The notes: generated from the sequence alone by a model not told the origin. Counted from the first letter of the stretch, positions 30,667-43,531 are shown. The stretch: 64,000 nt of DNA from Cordilura impudica (GCA_963682025.1 OY821519.1:161181639-161245638); one strand, 5' to 3'. Made by a program: numbers and translations.

Positions 30667-33600
30667 AATATCCGTGGACTATACACAAACGTACAAGGCT
30701 TAATTAATAATTTTAATCAGGTGGAAGTAATTGCTGCAACGGAAAACCTCGAATTTATTATTTTATCGGAGACACATTTAACCAAGGATATTGAAGACGG
30801 TGAAATAATGATAGCAGACTTTGACCACATAGCGTCTTTGTCTAACTCTTCACTGACTGGAGGTGTAATTATATACTTTAAAAGATCATGGAGAATGACA
30901 AAAATATTCGAGAAAGTTGAAAATTTCAAGTATTGGATATTAGTTTGCTTAGCAAATTGCAGCAGTATATAGATCACCGAGCAGTACGGAGGCTGAATTT
31001 TGCGAAGTTTTTGATGAAATATTAGATGAAATCTGTGATAACAACTATGATATAATAATATGTGGAGACTTTAATATAGATTGGTCGCAAAATGTTTTTT
31101 ATAAGAATAGAATTGAAAGCAGTTTAAATGATAATGGATTGAAACAAATCGTAAACAATTATACACGGGTAACAAAACATTCCAATACTATAATTGATTA
31201 TGTTATAACAAATAGCCATAATGTGACGGTAGAAAATATTTGCAATAATAATATAGCAGATCACGAATCTTTGTACATAAATATTGAAAATAAATACATT
31301 AGTCAAAAGGAAACAAATATTAAGACTCAAGATATATTTAAATATAATAAGAATTTATTAAACAGACAATTATATGCAATATTAAAGTATAACATAGATA
31401 ATGGTGTAAATGAAAACGCAGTAGTGTTGGATAAATCTCTTGAAGAAGTGATCAAAAAATTTACTAATAAATAAGAAGACAATACAACATACAAATGGTG
31501 CAAATAAGTGGTTTAATAATGAACTTCGTGTATTAAAAAGAGAAAAAATTATAAAACAGCAAATCGCAAGGTATGAGAACACTGACGAAGCGTGGCCAAA
31601 TTATAGATCGATAAGAAATGTATATAAAGTAAAAATTGAAAATGAGAAAAACAAATACATAAATAATAAAATAAATAACGCAAAAGATCAAAAACAAATG
31701 TGGAAAGAAATAAAAAACCTAGTATTTAAAAAGAAACAACCTGTGATAGAAAATGTGATATTTAACCATATAGAATATAATGATAACAATCAGATAGCTA
31801 GGCATTTTAACAATTATTTTGTCAGTAGTATTAGATCAATAAGAGAATCGATTGAGAAAGTGCAATACGTTAACAACATAAAACCAATACCACACAAATT
31901 CAAATTTCGCGCAATAACGAATTTAGAACTTAGGGCCATAATAATGCAACTAAATAATAAACCAGACTATAAAAAAATATCGAGAAAAATTATAATTGAT
32001 AATTGGAACATAACGGGAAATATTTTGTTAAGTATAATAAATAATTCTTTAAAATATGGAGAGTTTCCGGAAAATTGGAAGGAAACAATGATAACACCAA
32101 TTGAGAAGATAGCAAACACAAAGAAATGTGAAGAATATCGTCCGATAAATACATTAAAAACGTGTGAAAAGATTTTAGAAAAAGTGGTAAAAATACAATT
32201 AGAAAATTATATAGAGAAATACTCGTTGTTATCAAAATATCAATCTGGGTTCAGAAAAAAATTTTCTTGTGAAACCGCAGTTAATTATGTGATAAATCGG
32301 TGGAAGAAAATAGAAAAACATAATAAAATAATGGCAATTTTTTTGGACTTTAAAAGACCATTTGAGACCATAGACAGGGAAATAATGTTAAAGAAACTTT
32401 ATATGTACGGAGTACAGAACACCGAGCTAAAATGGTTTAAATCATATTTAACGAATAGGAAACAAATTACAAAGGTTAATGGTATAAAATCCATTTCAAT
32501 TGAAAATGAGTTCGGTGTTCCGCAGGGATCAATATTGGGTGCACTATTATTTAGTATATATATAAATGATATGCCTAACATATTAAAAAAATGTGAAATT
32601 ATTTTATATGCGGATGATACTCTCATATACACGGAAGGAGATAACGAGAACCAATGCCAGAACAATATGACGCAGGATATAAAGAATATTAAGGGTTTTC
32701 ACTCTTGGTAGTAAAGTACTCTTGTAACCCTTGTAAATGTTGTAGATATAGTAAAAGTACTATTATTTACAACACCGCAACAACAAAATGTATGAAATGA
32801 AAATTTACTACGCTGTGGTTAAAGTACAAGGGTAAAAGGTATAGTACATTAACAAGACTAAACATTTACAAGACTAAAACAGCTGATCGTTGAGCTGCCA
32901 AAACAATTGTTTAATTTTATTGTTCATTTTGTGGTCACTATCAAAATAAATAATAAAAAAATGGATCGAAATAATAAATAAATTAATAATAAAGATGGAC
33001 CGATAGGTAAATTTAGCATCTTCGGCATTTTTCTAATCTTCAAATGCTTTTTGATATTTTTTAGTTTTCAAATTGATGGAAAACAAAACAAAAATCAGCT
33101 GATTCATTAATTTACAATACACAATACAATATACACGGAAAAGACGTTCACGCTTTGTAATATAAAATCGTTGTAAATATAACAGGGTTGTAAATTTAAC
33201 ACCAAGAGTGAATACCGCTATCAATATATGGTTAAAAATGAATAAACTGAAACTAAATGAACAGACAACAAAAATAATAGAAATAAATATGACTAGCAAT
33301 GCAAACTTTATAATAAATGGTGAAATAATAGAAAAAGTGAGACAAATAAAATACCTTGGTTTCATTATTGATAAAGAACTAAAATTTAACGATCACATAG
33401 AGTATATTTGTAAGAAAATCGGTAAAAAAAATTGGTTGTTTCAAAAGAATTAGGAATAAAATATCACCAATGACAGCAATAAATATATATAATACCATGA
33501 TAAAGCCACACTTGGAATATGGTTCGACAATTATATATACATGTTGTAGAGCAGCACAACTGGACAGACTACAAAAATTGCAAAATAAGGCAATGCGGAC

Positions 33601-33961
33601 AATTCTAAGATGCAACAGGTATACACCAATAGCTATAATGTTAGATGCACTCAAGTGGATGAGTATAAAGCAAAGATTGGAATTAAATACTTTAATGTTT
33701 ATACAAAAAATAAAAAATGGTAATGCGCCAGAATATTTAAGCGAGCAACTAAATTATGTAGGAGATGTACAGCCGTATAGACTAACAAATGCTGAAAATT
33801 TTAGAATACAACGAGTCGCCACAACGGCAATGCAGCGATCACTTTTCTACAAAGGACTTAAATTATATAACTTAATTCCAAATAATATTAAAAATGAGAG
33901 AAATGAATGTGTCTTTAGAAGAGAATGTGTAAAATTTATAAGAAATAATGTGTTTTTATAG
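30667..33961 (+). pseudogene. Family C ORF2: endonuclease-reverse transcriptase, broken
   Basis: Begins NIRGLYTNVQGLINNF. Endonuclease motifs are split by a frame change near 30960: LSETHLTKD, GGVIIYFKRS, then IIICGDFNIDWSQN and ADHESLYINI. A second frame change lies near 31470. The RT (31698-32690) has EEYRPINTLKTCEKILEKV, SGFRKKFSCETAVN, LDFKRPFETIDREI (motif A, with Pro where Ala is usual), GVPQGSILGALLFSIYINDMP and the YADDTLIY box. A 524-bp MITE then interrupts it; INIWLKMNKLKLNEQTTKII and YLGFIIDKELKFNDH follow, then one more frame change at about 33450 before the C-terminal part ends at 33961. No RNase H motif. Dead copy. Confidence 0.85.
32693..33216. mobile_element. MITE inserted in family C reverse transcriptase
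   Basis: About 524 bp of non-coding DNA between KNI and AINIWLK of the RT. Its ends are inverted repeats: GGTTTTCACTCTTGGTA at left and ACCAAGAGTGAATACC at right. Target duplication not resolved. Confidence 0.7.
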
Positions 33962-34163
33962 AGCTAAAATTGAAAATTAAACTATTTATGAAATATGTAA
34001 ACATTGTGAACATTAAAAGTATTAAAAATACTGATAAATAAAATTAATAAATAATTCCAAAAACATAGTTCATACAGCTTATGCTGCAACAGAGCTTATC
34101 CCGTGGTTCGTACCAGGGATGAAACCTCTAGCATATGCGGACCTATGCAGGGTGGATTTATTT

Positions 34164-34189
34164 CTATTATTATTATTATTATTATTATT
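34164..34189 (+). repeat. (ATT)n tail of family C
   Basis: About eight ATT units directly before family A sequence resumes. It is the 3' tail of the inserted element. Confidence 0.75.
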
Positions 34190-36048
34190 AAAACAATTTG
34201 AGATACTAATTGAACGAGAAAATATTAAAATAGCGTCTTTGAATGAAACATTTTTCAGAAAATCATAGACCATATTTTATAAATTATTATTTATATAGAA
34301 GTGACAGAACAGATGCTAGAGGAGGAGGAGTAGCTCTGTTAATTCATAAATCTGTCGCACATAAAAACCTCTTTATATCAAACACCTCATCAATCGAAAA
34401 CATCTCAATTGAAGTTATTATAAATAATAGACCTATTGTTGTATCTTCGTTATATTCACCAAGATATACCCAAAAATTCTGTGCTGATATCTTGAACCTA
34501 ACACCTTCCACCAAAGAATATATAGTTTTTGGTGACCTAAATGCCAAACATTGTTCTTGAAATTGCCGTTCAAATAATACTGCAGGAATCGCACTCAACA
34601 ACATACAGCAATCAAGCAATTTTTTTATTCACTATCCTAATAGTCCAACACTATTCCCCCATCAACACAATCGCGAAGCATCCACAGTCGATATTATTTT
34701 AAGCAATTCCGCATTAAATATAGACGTAAAAACAATGGATTACGAAATACCATCAGACCATCACCCCATTATATGTACACTTAAAAGAACAATGGCCTTG
34801 CAGGTTGACCTCAATTATTATGATTGTAGTGGAACCAACTGGAACATTTATATGAATTTTTTAGACAATAAAATCACGTTAAATTCGGATATATACAATA
34901 CCAAGGTAATAATTGATCAGGAAATACAAAAATTTATAAATGTAGTTTTCGAAGCAAGGGATGTGTCTACACCTAAAATAACTCAACAAAATAATTACAC
35001 ATTACCAGAAAGTACTGTGAAATGTATAAAACTAAGAAGAAGCTTTAAAAGAAAAAGCCAACGATCTTCAAATATAGCCGAGCAAACTTTTTATAATCAA
35101 TGTGCTAAGTTTCTAAGTAACATGATTGATAAAAGTATTAATTCGGAACGCAATAAGAAATGGTGTCAATTATTATTCAATTTAAAACCAGGTGATAAAT
35201 CATTTTGGATAATAAGCAGGAACTTGCGAGGAAAAGGGAAAAATCAAATCTCTCACTTTAAAGTTGGAAATACAAAAATAACATCTGATAAGGACAAGGC
35301 TGAAATCCTGGCAAATACATTTGTCCAAGCAAACCTCACTTCGAACTACAACCACTCAGCGGATACAGTAATAAATACAACAGTAAATAATTTTAAAAAG
35401 GATAATCCTTGTTCTGAATCAGCAATTTATACATCTCTAGAAGAAGTAATGAGTATTGTCTCATCAATAAAACCCTCAAAATCGCCTGGTTTTGACAATG
35501 TTCCCAACCTGCTCTTAAAGAAACAACCACTCAAAGCTCTAAAATTACTGGTTATAATATTTAACAGCTGCATCAAACTCAACTATTTCCCAAATCATTT
35601 CAAAAATGCTAAGGTTATAGCTATCAACAAACCTAGTAAGCCAAAAATAACCCAAATAGCTATAGACCTATTAGTCTATTAAGTAACTTAGGTAAAATAT
35701 TTGAAAAAATACTACATTCTCGTCTTAGTGAATTTGTAACGACAAATTCTATTGTTGCTAAAGAACAATTTGGATTTAAAAAAGGGCATAGCACTACTCA
35801 CCAAATAAACAGAATTAAAAATCAAATAATCACCAATAAAAACAATAAACGTTCAACGGGTGTAATATTGTTAGATATCGAAAAAGAGTTTGACACCGTT
35901 TGGCATAATGGCCTCTTATTTAAACTTCTTGATGCAAATATATCAAAATATCTATGCAATCTTATTTCAGATTTCATTCACGGCAGAAGCTTTAAAGTTG
36001 CGATTAATAATGAAACATCATTTCCAAAAACCATTACCACAGGGTTAC
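34187..36048 (+). pseudogene. Jockey-like family A, copy 3: ORF2 endonuclease and partial RT
   Basis: Continues exactly where the 5' part stops. Endonuclease: NETFFRK (frame broken near 34250), RGGGVALLIHKS, GDLNAKHCS followed by a TGA replacing the Trp codon at 34558-34560, SDHHPIICTL. A long frame 34735-35682 covers the inter-domain region and RT start (PSKSPGFDNVPNLLLKK). After a frame change the RT reads LLDIEKEFDTVWHNG (Ala to Glu change in motif A) and breaks off after KTITTGL at about 36048, before the active-site box. A CR1-like element begins there. Confidence 0.88.
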
Positions 36049-36081
36049 GTCTCCATACGATAAAACTTTTTCTTAAAATCT

Positions 36082-36390
36082 TTGGGGCAGTTCCGTAAGG
36101 CTAACAAGAACTTTTCTTTTCGACTTAAGGACATTGGAGGTGAGCAAACAAATGATCAATACAATTCAGACATAAATTTTTTTATAAATGAGAATCTCAC
36201 GTCCACAAACTACCGCATACTAAGAGAAGGTATTAAATTCAGAAAGGATAAGTTAATTTATGCTGCTTTTTCAATGCGTGGTCTCATCTATATTAAATTA
36301 TCAGTTGCTGATCAACCTATACGCACTGATGATGTATCCGACTTTAACCGCTTATTTCGTGTTGAAGCTAACGATGGAAATAAATGTTAA
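36082..36390 (+). pseudogene. Family E ORF1 C-terminal fragment
   Basis: Encodes INFFINENLTSTNYRILREG, then KFRKDKLIYAAFSMRGLIYI and the end of the frame. The pattern 'N-E-x-L-T-x-x-N-x-x-L-x-x-x-x-x-x-K' followed by an aromatic/Gly/Ile strand is the usual C-terminal piece of CR1/L2-type ORF1 proteins (recalled). The upstream part is missing through truncation. Confidence 0.6.
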
Positions 36391-38507
36391 TACAGTTACA
36401 TATTTATTGACTTTTATATTATTAAAACTTCTCTAAAATTATATTTATTTCTTACTATTATATTATTGAATATCATAACAATACTAAATATTTTACTTGA
36501 AATCACCGGTACGAGCGTTGCTGTTAGGGTCTTTAATGATTATGAGTATGACTTAATGTAAGTAATAAATTAATGATGAATCTAGTTCCAAAGACGTAAC
36601 TGCACACAAGGTTAGAATTCTTACTAAACAAAGAAATAGTCTAAAAATTTGCCACATTAATGCGCGAAGTCTCAACAACAAAATAGATGAATTCAGACTA
36701 GTTTTGGAAGGTTCTGGTGCCGATATAATAACAGTAGCTGAAACATGGTTTAAATCATCAACAACTGATAATTTTGTATCCCTTAACGGGTACAACATTT
36801 ATAGAGCTGATAGAGAAGGAAAAGCTGGTGGAGTTGCAATCTATGTTAAAAGTGGTTTGATGTGCAAAGTTAAATGCAAGTCTGATTCTGAAGGCAATAC
36901 TGGTAATAGTAGATCTGAAGACATAAATCTTATTGAATACATTTTTCTTTAGCTATCCAACTTAAACGAAAAGATTCTTATTGGCAGTGTGTACAGGCTT
37001 AATTGTAATGTAAACATTGCTCCATTTATGAAAATCTTGGATAGCTTACAATGGCGTACGATGATGTTGAGATTGCAGGCGATTTTAATTCAAATGTGCT
37101 AATTGACTCTAGCCTTACCAACAGCATGAAATTTATTGGACTTACTGCTACCAATATGTACATACATGCCCACACATTTTACATCAACAAGCAGCACATT
37201 GATTGATGTATTTTTTATTTCTAACGAATTGAATCTCTTATTGTATGATCAAATATCAGCTCACTGCTTTTCTAAGCATGATCTCATCTCTATGGTGTTT
37301 GATTTTCAAATACAAATTCCAAACCAAACATTTACATTTCGTGATTTCAAAAATATTATATAACTTTGCATGATGAATATAGGAAAATTGACTGGAATTG
37401 TATTTACTACATGGCATCGGTTGATTAACAATTAAATTTCCTAGAACACCATCTAAAAAACTTATTTAATGTAACTGTTCCTTTGAAAACGACGATAATC
37501 AACGTTAAGCAAAAACCGTGGTACACACCAGCAATTAGTCGTCTAATAGAACAACGTGACTTTGCCTATTCTCGGTGGAAACGCTATAAAACTGCAGAGT
37601 TACGTGAAAATTATCATTTAGCTAGGAGAATAGCAACCGAAAAAATAAATAATGCTAAATCTAACTTTTACGTCGAAAAATTCAACAACATTATACACAC
37701 AAGAAAAAAGTGGAAATCAATACAAGAGATTGGAATTGGTAGAAACAAAAATAGCAATAATATTATTAATGAAAGTCCGGACGATTTAAACAAGAAATTT
37801 ATCAATGTATATGCAAGAAGCGGATAATAAATTTTATGATGATTTCCACGTGAATTCTCTCCCAACACGCCTTTTTTCTTTTAATTGTGTCACACAGAAC
37901 GATGTATATAGAAGTTGTATTTCCATAAAATCCAATGCTACAGGTATTGATGGTATAAATCCAAAATTTTTGAAGATAATACTTCCGTCACTTTTGCCTC
38001 AAATTATATTTTTAATAACATTATTACTACGAGCACTTTTCCTTCATTGGAAATAATAATCCATAATCAAATTAATTCATACGTTAATGATAATCGGCTA
38101 CTTACTAACAGACAATCTGGTTTTCGAGCAAGGCATAGCTGCATCTCTACTGTTCCTGATGTATCCGAAGATTTAAGAAAATAAGTTGATGATGGTTTTT
38201 ACCATGTCAGTATTGTTGGACCATTCCAAAGCATTTGATACTGTAGACCACAACATATTAATTCAGAAATTACAGAAAATGACGAATTTTTCTTCAACAT
38301 CGGTTAACTTAATGTCATCTTATCTTAAAAACAGAATGCAGTGTGTGGAAACCAAGTCTGGAATGTCAAGTTTTCTTTATGTTAAATGAGGAGTTCCGCA
38401 AGTGGCAATTCTTGGACCTCTTCTTTTTTCAATTTACTCTAATGATCTTCCCAACCAGTTGTTGCATAGTAAGATTCGCTTGTATGCTGACGACGCACAA
38501 TTATATA

Positions 38508-39813
38508 ACGGGTGATTTTTTTGAGGTTAGGATTTTCATGCATTAGTATTTGACAGATCACGTGGGATTTCAGACATGGTGTCAAAGAGAAAGATGCTCA
38601 GTATGCTTTGACATTTCATCATGAATAGACTTACTAACGAGCAACGCTTGCAAATCATTGAATTTTATTACCAAAATCAGTGTTCGGTTCGAAATGTGTT
38701 TCGCGCTTTACGTCCGATTTATGGTCTACATAATCGACCAAGTGAGCAAACAATTAATGCGATTGTGACCAAGTTTCGCACTCAGTTTACTTTATTGGAC
38801 ATTAAACCAACCACACGAATGCGTACAGTGCGTACAGAAGAGAATATTGCGTCTGTTTCTGAGAGTGTTACTGAAGACCGTGAAATGTCGATTCGTCGCC
38901 GTTCGCAGCAATTGGGTTTGTGTTATTCGACCACATGGAAGATTTTACGCAAAGATCTTGGTGTAAAACCGTATAAAATACAGCTCGTGCAAGAACTGAA
39001 GCCGAACGATCTGCCACAACGTCTAATTTTCAGTGAATGGGCCCTAGAAAAGTTGGCAGAAAATCCGCTTTTTTATCGACAAATTTTGTTCAGCGATGAG
39101 GCTCATTTCTGGTTGAATGGCTTCGTAAATAAGCAAAATTGCCGTATTTGGAGTGAAGAGCAACCAGAAGCCGTTCAAGAACTGCCCATGCATCCCGAAA
39201 AATGCACTGTTTGGTGTGGTTTGTACGCTGGTGGAATCATTGGACCGTATTTTTTCAAAGATGCTGTTGGACGCAACGTTACGGTGAATGGCGATCGCTA
39301 TCGTTCGATGCTAACAAACTTTTTGTTGCCAAAAATGGAAGAACTGAACTTGGTTGACATGTGGTTTCAACAAGATGGCGCTACATGCCACACAGCTCGC
39401 GATTCTATGGCCATTTTGAGGGAAAACTTCGGAGAACAATTCATCTCAAGAAATGGACCGGTAAGTTGGCCACCAAGATCATGCGATTTGACGCCTTTAG
39501 ACTATTTTTTGTGGGGCTACGTCAAGTCTAAAGTCTACAGAAATAAGCCAGCAACTATTCCAGCTTTGGAAGACAACATTTCCGAAGAAATTCGGGCTAT
39601 TCCGGCCGAAATGCTCGAAAAAGTTGCCCAAAATTGGACTTTCCGAATGGACCACCTAAGACGCAGCCGCGGTCAACATTTAAATGAAATTATCTTCAAA
39701 AAGTAAATGTCATGGACCAATCTAACGTTTCAAATAAAGAACCGATGAGATTTTGCAAATTTTATGCGTTTTTTTTTAAAAAAAAGTTATCAAGCTCTTA
39801 AAAAATCACCCGT
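38508..39813 (+). mobile_element. DD41D (rosa/VISITOR-type) mariner, copy 1
   Basis: A 1306-bp Tc1/mariner element flanked by TA at 38506-38507 and 39814-39815. TIRs begin ACGGGTGATTTTTT on both ends. One uninterrupted transposase gene. It sits three codons after the YADD box of family E. A second copy, 1308 bp and in opposite orientation, is at 56027-57334. Confidence 0.93.
38621..39706 (+). CDS. DD41D mariner transposase, 361 aa, copy 1
   Basis: Cut-and-paste transposase. Residues 1-60 and 75-125 form the paired helix-turn-helix region that binds the TIRs (MNRLTNEQRLQIIEFYYQNQ; SIRRRSQQLGLCYSTTWKI). The catalytic core has Asp159 (ILFSDEAHFWLNG), Asp252 (FQQDGATCHTARD) and Asp294 (SCDLTPLDYFLWGYVK). 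The gap of 41 residues between the second and third Asp defines DD41D, known from rosa-type fly elements, instead of the DD34D of classic mariners. Length fits the superfamily. No stop or frameshift and the start follows closely on the left TIR, so this copy looks capable of encoding active protein. Its translation is identical to that of copy 2. Confidence 0.93.
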   Translation: MNRLTNEQRLQIIEFYYQNQCSVRNVFRALRPIYGLHNRPSEQTINAIVTKFRTQFTLLDIKPTTRMRTVRTEENIASVSESVTEDREMSIRRRSQQLGLCYSTTWKILRKDLGVKPYKIQLVQELKPNDLPQRLIFSEWALEKLAENPLFYRQILFSDEAHFWLNGFVNKQNCRIWSEEQPEAVQELPMHPEKCTVWCGLYAGGIIGPYFFKDAVGRNVTVNGDRYRSMLTNFLLPKMEELNLVDMWFQQDGATCHTARDSMAILRENFGEQFISRNGPVSWPPRSCDLTPLDYFLWGYVKSKVYRNKPATIPALEDNISEEIRAIPAEMLEKVAQNWTFRMDHLRRSRGQHLNEIIFKK

Positions 39814-40526
39814 TATAAGCAACAGAAATGAAGGTCTTGAGGACTGTACCAGAAAATTGAATGAGAATCTTAACAGAGTTTTTCTTTGGGCCTCAGGAAA
39901 TGGATTAAGTTTAAATACAAGAAAATCTAAATGTATTGTTATACGCAAAAGGACTAGCAAAATTATAATTAAGCCAAACATACTTACATAAATGCAGCAT
40001 GTGGCAGAACTTATTCTATGCACCTATAAAAATTAAAATCTTACTCGCGAAAACATATTTGTTACCGATTCTGATGTATGGATGTGAGGTTTTCTCCTGT
40101 TGCGACTCAGAAAGTAAACGAAGATTAAACGTTGTTTACAATAACATTACTAGATATGTATTTGGACTGCGGAGATTTGACAGCATTTCATCGTATTCGA
40201 AGAAACTATATCGTGTACAATTTGAGGACCTATTGAAAATACGTATTTTAATCTTTTTACATAAAATTATTATCACTCGAGAGCCTGACTATCTATTTAA
40301 TAGATTAAAATTCAGTAGATTTAATAGAACCAAAAATATAATCCAAATCAGGCATCATAGATTTATATCAGAATGGCAATTTTATATTAATGCTATTCGT
40401 CTTTGAACATGCTACCAGTAAACATTAAAGATATAAGCAACGCACGTTTTTTTAAGAAAAAATTATTTGAGCTATACTCGTAAAAGTAATATATGTATTA
40501 CACAGTACAAAATTTTTAAGCTTATT

Positions 40527-40868
40527 GATTCGGGACTCAATTTTGATAATTTTATGTGAAAGTAGCCTAAAAAATAAGAACTTCTGTATCATTCGTTTGG
40601 TCATGTTACATCAACAAATAATTTTAATATTTTTTTGAAGTTAGTAAGTATCGTATAGGGGAATTTGTCACGTTTTAGGCTCTTTTGTTTGGCATAACTC
40701 GAGAACCACTACTCGGATTTCGCTGAAACAATTTTTGAAAAATCAAGAATTACAATTACTTTCATCTGTTTATATAACGTTTCGCTACATAAGCAACAGT
40801 TTCGCAGTTATAAATAAATGTATGAAGAAAAAAAAAATATTTTTTGCCTAAAATTTTTTTTTTTTTTT
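40527..40868. repeat. Left terminal inverted repeat of the long-TIR element
   Basis: Starts GATTCGGGACTCAATTTTG and ends in an A/T homopolymer run after TTTTTTGCCTAAAATT. It matches the reverse complement of 43532-43873 with only a handful of differences by eye. Confidence 0.85.
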
Positions 40869-40983
40869 GTAAACTTTATTTTGCATGAAAAAAACATTCC
40901 GATTCATATTACAGCTATTCTTACACAGAAAATATGTGAGTTTTATATGTTATCTGTGCATGGAAACAAAATTTAGATCATTT

Positions 40984-42952
40984 TCAATTATTGTCACTAT
41001 CCATCCTCGTTGAAGTTGACGCTTGTGGTTCTGATGACCTTGGTTTCTTCGTAGGTTGTTCATATTCGTGTTCTGAGTCTGCATCATCATCCGAGTTAGA
41101 CATAATATTCAAGGGCATGTTTTGTTCAGTGTGTCCACCAATTTCAGTGTCATCTTCATCTTCGGTGCTTTCATCTTCAAACTGCATAATTTTAGAACTC
41201 CACCAACAAACCTCCGCAAGCAATGCATCCAATTTTTTGCCTTTGAATCGCTTTTCCATTGGCATGGTCACCTGGTGGAACCTCTCTCCTTGGTCGTCCG
41301 ATTCCTGAGGTAATTGTGCCAAAAATGTATCAAGGTGGAAATGCATGAAATGTAATTTTAACGTCATGGATGCATTGATTTTCTCAAAATAAATCAGCAA
41401 GTTGTCCACTCGTGTCTGTATGTCATCTCGCTGTACACGGTTCTTTCCTAAAACGCCTTCGATGACTTGTTTCAATGCGTCCCATGCACATAGGTGGTTA
41501 TAATGGTTCGAAAGCATATTTGTGAAAGATTCGCTTTTCATTAACTTTCGTATATACGGTCCATTGAGAGTACCTGTTTGAAATATAAAAAAAAAACATT
41601 TTCGAAAAAATTATTGGTAATGCGAATTTATCGAAGGGAACAAATTTAGATATGATAATATTTAAATACAGACAACGATACGTACCTTTTCTAATTTTAG
41701 CTTCACTGAGTTTTGGAAAAAATGGATTTCAAACAGTCATAGGCGTCATAAATATCTTTGACTACCACTTCGACGAATTTCCCAGCTATTCCTAATTTCA
41801 TGTGGAGCGATGGCAACAAAATATCAGCTAGATCCTTTATCAAAGGTTCATTACGTAATTTTAATTGTTTCTCCAGCTCGGGAGTTCCTGCTTCCCAATC
41901 TTTACATTGATATTGATTCTCTGCATATCGCGAATCCCAATTACAAAGGAAGCAGAAGTATTTTGGAAAACCGCCCTTTAATATAATGCCTTGTATTATG
42001 TTGACAACCTTTAGATCACAACAAATCTTCCATTTGTGTACATTGTATTTGATTTTCTCCAAAATTTCGCCCAATGTTTCATACGTTTCCTTCATAGTTG
42101 TGCTGAATCCCAATGGAATGGACGGTTTTTTGTTTGTTTTGTGCAACAGCACAGCCTTCAAACTTGAAACTGAACCATCGATGAATAAACGCCAGTCGGC
42201 AGCATTCCCAATTTTTTCACTAAACCTGGGATATCATGGCAGTAAGTGAACGTATTTGCTTCGTCAAGGGAATAAAATTTCTGAAATTCAGCTTGGCGTT
42301 TTCGGTATGATGTTGCGCTGACATTTTGCTGTGTGAGTTTTCTGCTCTTGAAAAATGATGTCAACATTTGGGATTTTTGTTGTGATAGTCCCATCTTGGC
42401 AACAATGTAATCCATTTCGATTTGTGTTAGCGGTTGTGGTGCATTTTTTTCAATATCGGGTGTCCAATCTGCATCATTTACATTGGTCGGATTGGTGAAA
42501 ACGGTTTCGGCTGGCAGGGACACAGTATCCAGACTCGGAGGTTTAGGTGTATCGATATCAGCAGCGCGTTTAACTGGAAGTGTGGCAGTAAAAGCAGCAA
42601 TGTATACTTTTGTTTTCAATTGTTTTCTGTTTAATCCATGACGAGAATTTATGCATGCGTAGCACCTGGATTTATTATGTCCACCTAGGTCTTCCACCCA
42701 AATTACTGGCTTCATAAAAGAAAACTCTCCACCTTTTCCATGTATCCACATTATAAGGGTATTATAACAATTTTTGCACACTGTGTTCGGCGTAAAATTT
42801 GCACCACTTAAATCTGCTTCATCAAAATAATGACAATACGCTGTTTTGAATTCCTCACTAAACAAGTTTTTCGACCCTTTTGGTCTATTTTTAGGACGAT
42901 ATGACCACAAACGTAACAAAAATCATCCAATTTTGGGCAATTGTTATTTTCC
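40984..42952 (-). pseudogene. Orphan TE protein with putative RNase H-like D-D-E core
   Basis: Read with three frame corrections it is one protein. It starts MENNNCPKLDDFCYVCG at 42952: a Cys-rich N-terminus (CYVCG, CKNCYNTL, CYAC), then a Pro/Thr linker, then MDYIVAKMGLSQQKSQML and YCHDIPGLVKKLGML. The core follows: RLFIDGSVSSLKAVLLHKT, KWKICCDLKVVNIIQG, FPKYFCFLCNWDSR, LLPSLHMKLGIAGKFVEVV, then SMTLKLHFMHFHLD-like and DDQGERFHQVTMPMEKRF. A GT-AG intron lies at about 41578-41694, after KIRKG. Frame breaks are near 42897, 42195 and 41715. I recall this HGERFHQ protein family as abundant and unnamed in arthropods. Acidic residues in LFIDGS, CDLKVV and GERFHQ could form a D-D-E triad (inference). 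An acidic Ser-rich tail ends at 40984. Confidence 0.7.
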
Positions 42953-43531
42953 ATATTGAAATATATTATATGTTTTGTTGTTATTCACTTTTAAAAAACC
43001 GGAAAAAATAGCTTGTTATTTGTTCGTGTTCGTCGGCAATTGTTGAATGACAAAAACCGATCAATGAACACCTATAAATACTACGCATATTTCAATATTT
43101 TACTGACAGGTACTTATGAATGGGCGCAAATTTCCGTAATTTCCGTAAAAAAATTATTCAGGTAACTAACGGAAAACCCCAATTAATTTAAAAAGTGCAC
43201 TTTCCTTTTTTCATTTTTGTCCACACACATTTATTAGCGTTTATTACTTTGCTACCGCAATCATAAAAATCAAATAACCTTTTGTTTATTACATTTTTTT
43301 TTTTAATTCTGAAAATCATAAAAAAAGTCATCAATGTTTTTTCCAAAGAATTTTGTGCATATCTCGAGCAATTTTTTGAAATTCATACCTTCACTTAATT
43401 GTGAATAAAAGCGAAACGCGTTCATCGATTTTCATGATTTATGTCTCATTTTGTTCATAGGTTATGTGACTTTACGCAAAAGTAATAGGACTTGGCACTT
43501 TTGACCGTTTTGGATTTTTTATGAATTAAAA

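Larger units (their letters stand above)
29155..34186 (+). mobile_element. Family C non-LTR retrotransposon inserted in family A copy 3
   Basis: About 5.0 kb lying exactly between two stretches that are contiguous in copies 1 and 2 (TTTCTAAAT | TTAAAACAATTTG). It has ORF1 with a PHD-type finger and knuckles, ORF2 with endonuclease and RT, and a simple-repeat tail (ATT)n at 34164-34189. A target duplication, if any, is only a few bases. A MITE at 32693-33216 lies inside its RT. Confidence 0.85.
36595..40483 (+). pseudogene. Family E ORF2: endonuclease-reverse transcriptase, interrupted
   Basis: Readable in pieces. Endonuclease: LKICHINARSLNNKIDEF, AETWFKSS, GGVAIYVKSG, DVEIAGDFNSN and ISAHCFSKHDLISMVF. 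Linker 37483-37827 contains KPWYTPAISRLIEQRDFAYS and KKWKSIQEIGIGRN. RT: NATGIDGINPKFLK, SGFRARHSC, LLDHSKAFDTVDHNIL, a changed GVPQ-x-AILGPLLFSIYSNDLP (Val where Gly is expected) and LYADDAQLYN at about 38485-38505. The mariner insertion follows immediately; the RT resumes at 39816 with LNENLNRVFLWASGNGLSLN and ends with FFKKKLFELYS at 40482. Many stops and frame changes. Dead. Confidence 0.82.
36049..40500 (+). mobile_element. Family E, CR1-like non-LTR retrotransposon (5'-truncated)
   Basis: Joined to the truncated end of family A copy 3. Contains the C-terminal end of ORF1, a gap, then ORF2 with endonuclease and RT, ending at the stop near 40482. DD41D mariner copy 1 sits inside its RT. 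Exact 3' end not determined. Confidence 0.75.

Noticed and set aside
32693..33216. Intron within the family C reverse transcriptase
   Set aside because: Inverted terminal repeats at both ends and lack of sensible splice sites favour a MITE insertion.
40472..40526. Extending the long TIR outward to include ACACAGTACAA, present in inverted form on both sides
   Set aside because: The left part overlaps the end of the family E ORF2 and its tail, and the alignment outside 40527/43873 is broken; I left it out as uncertain.
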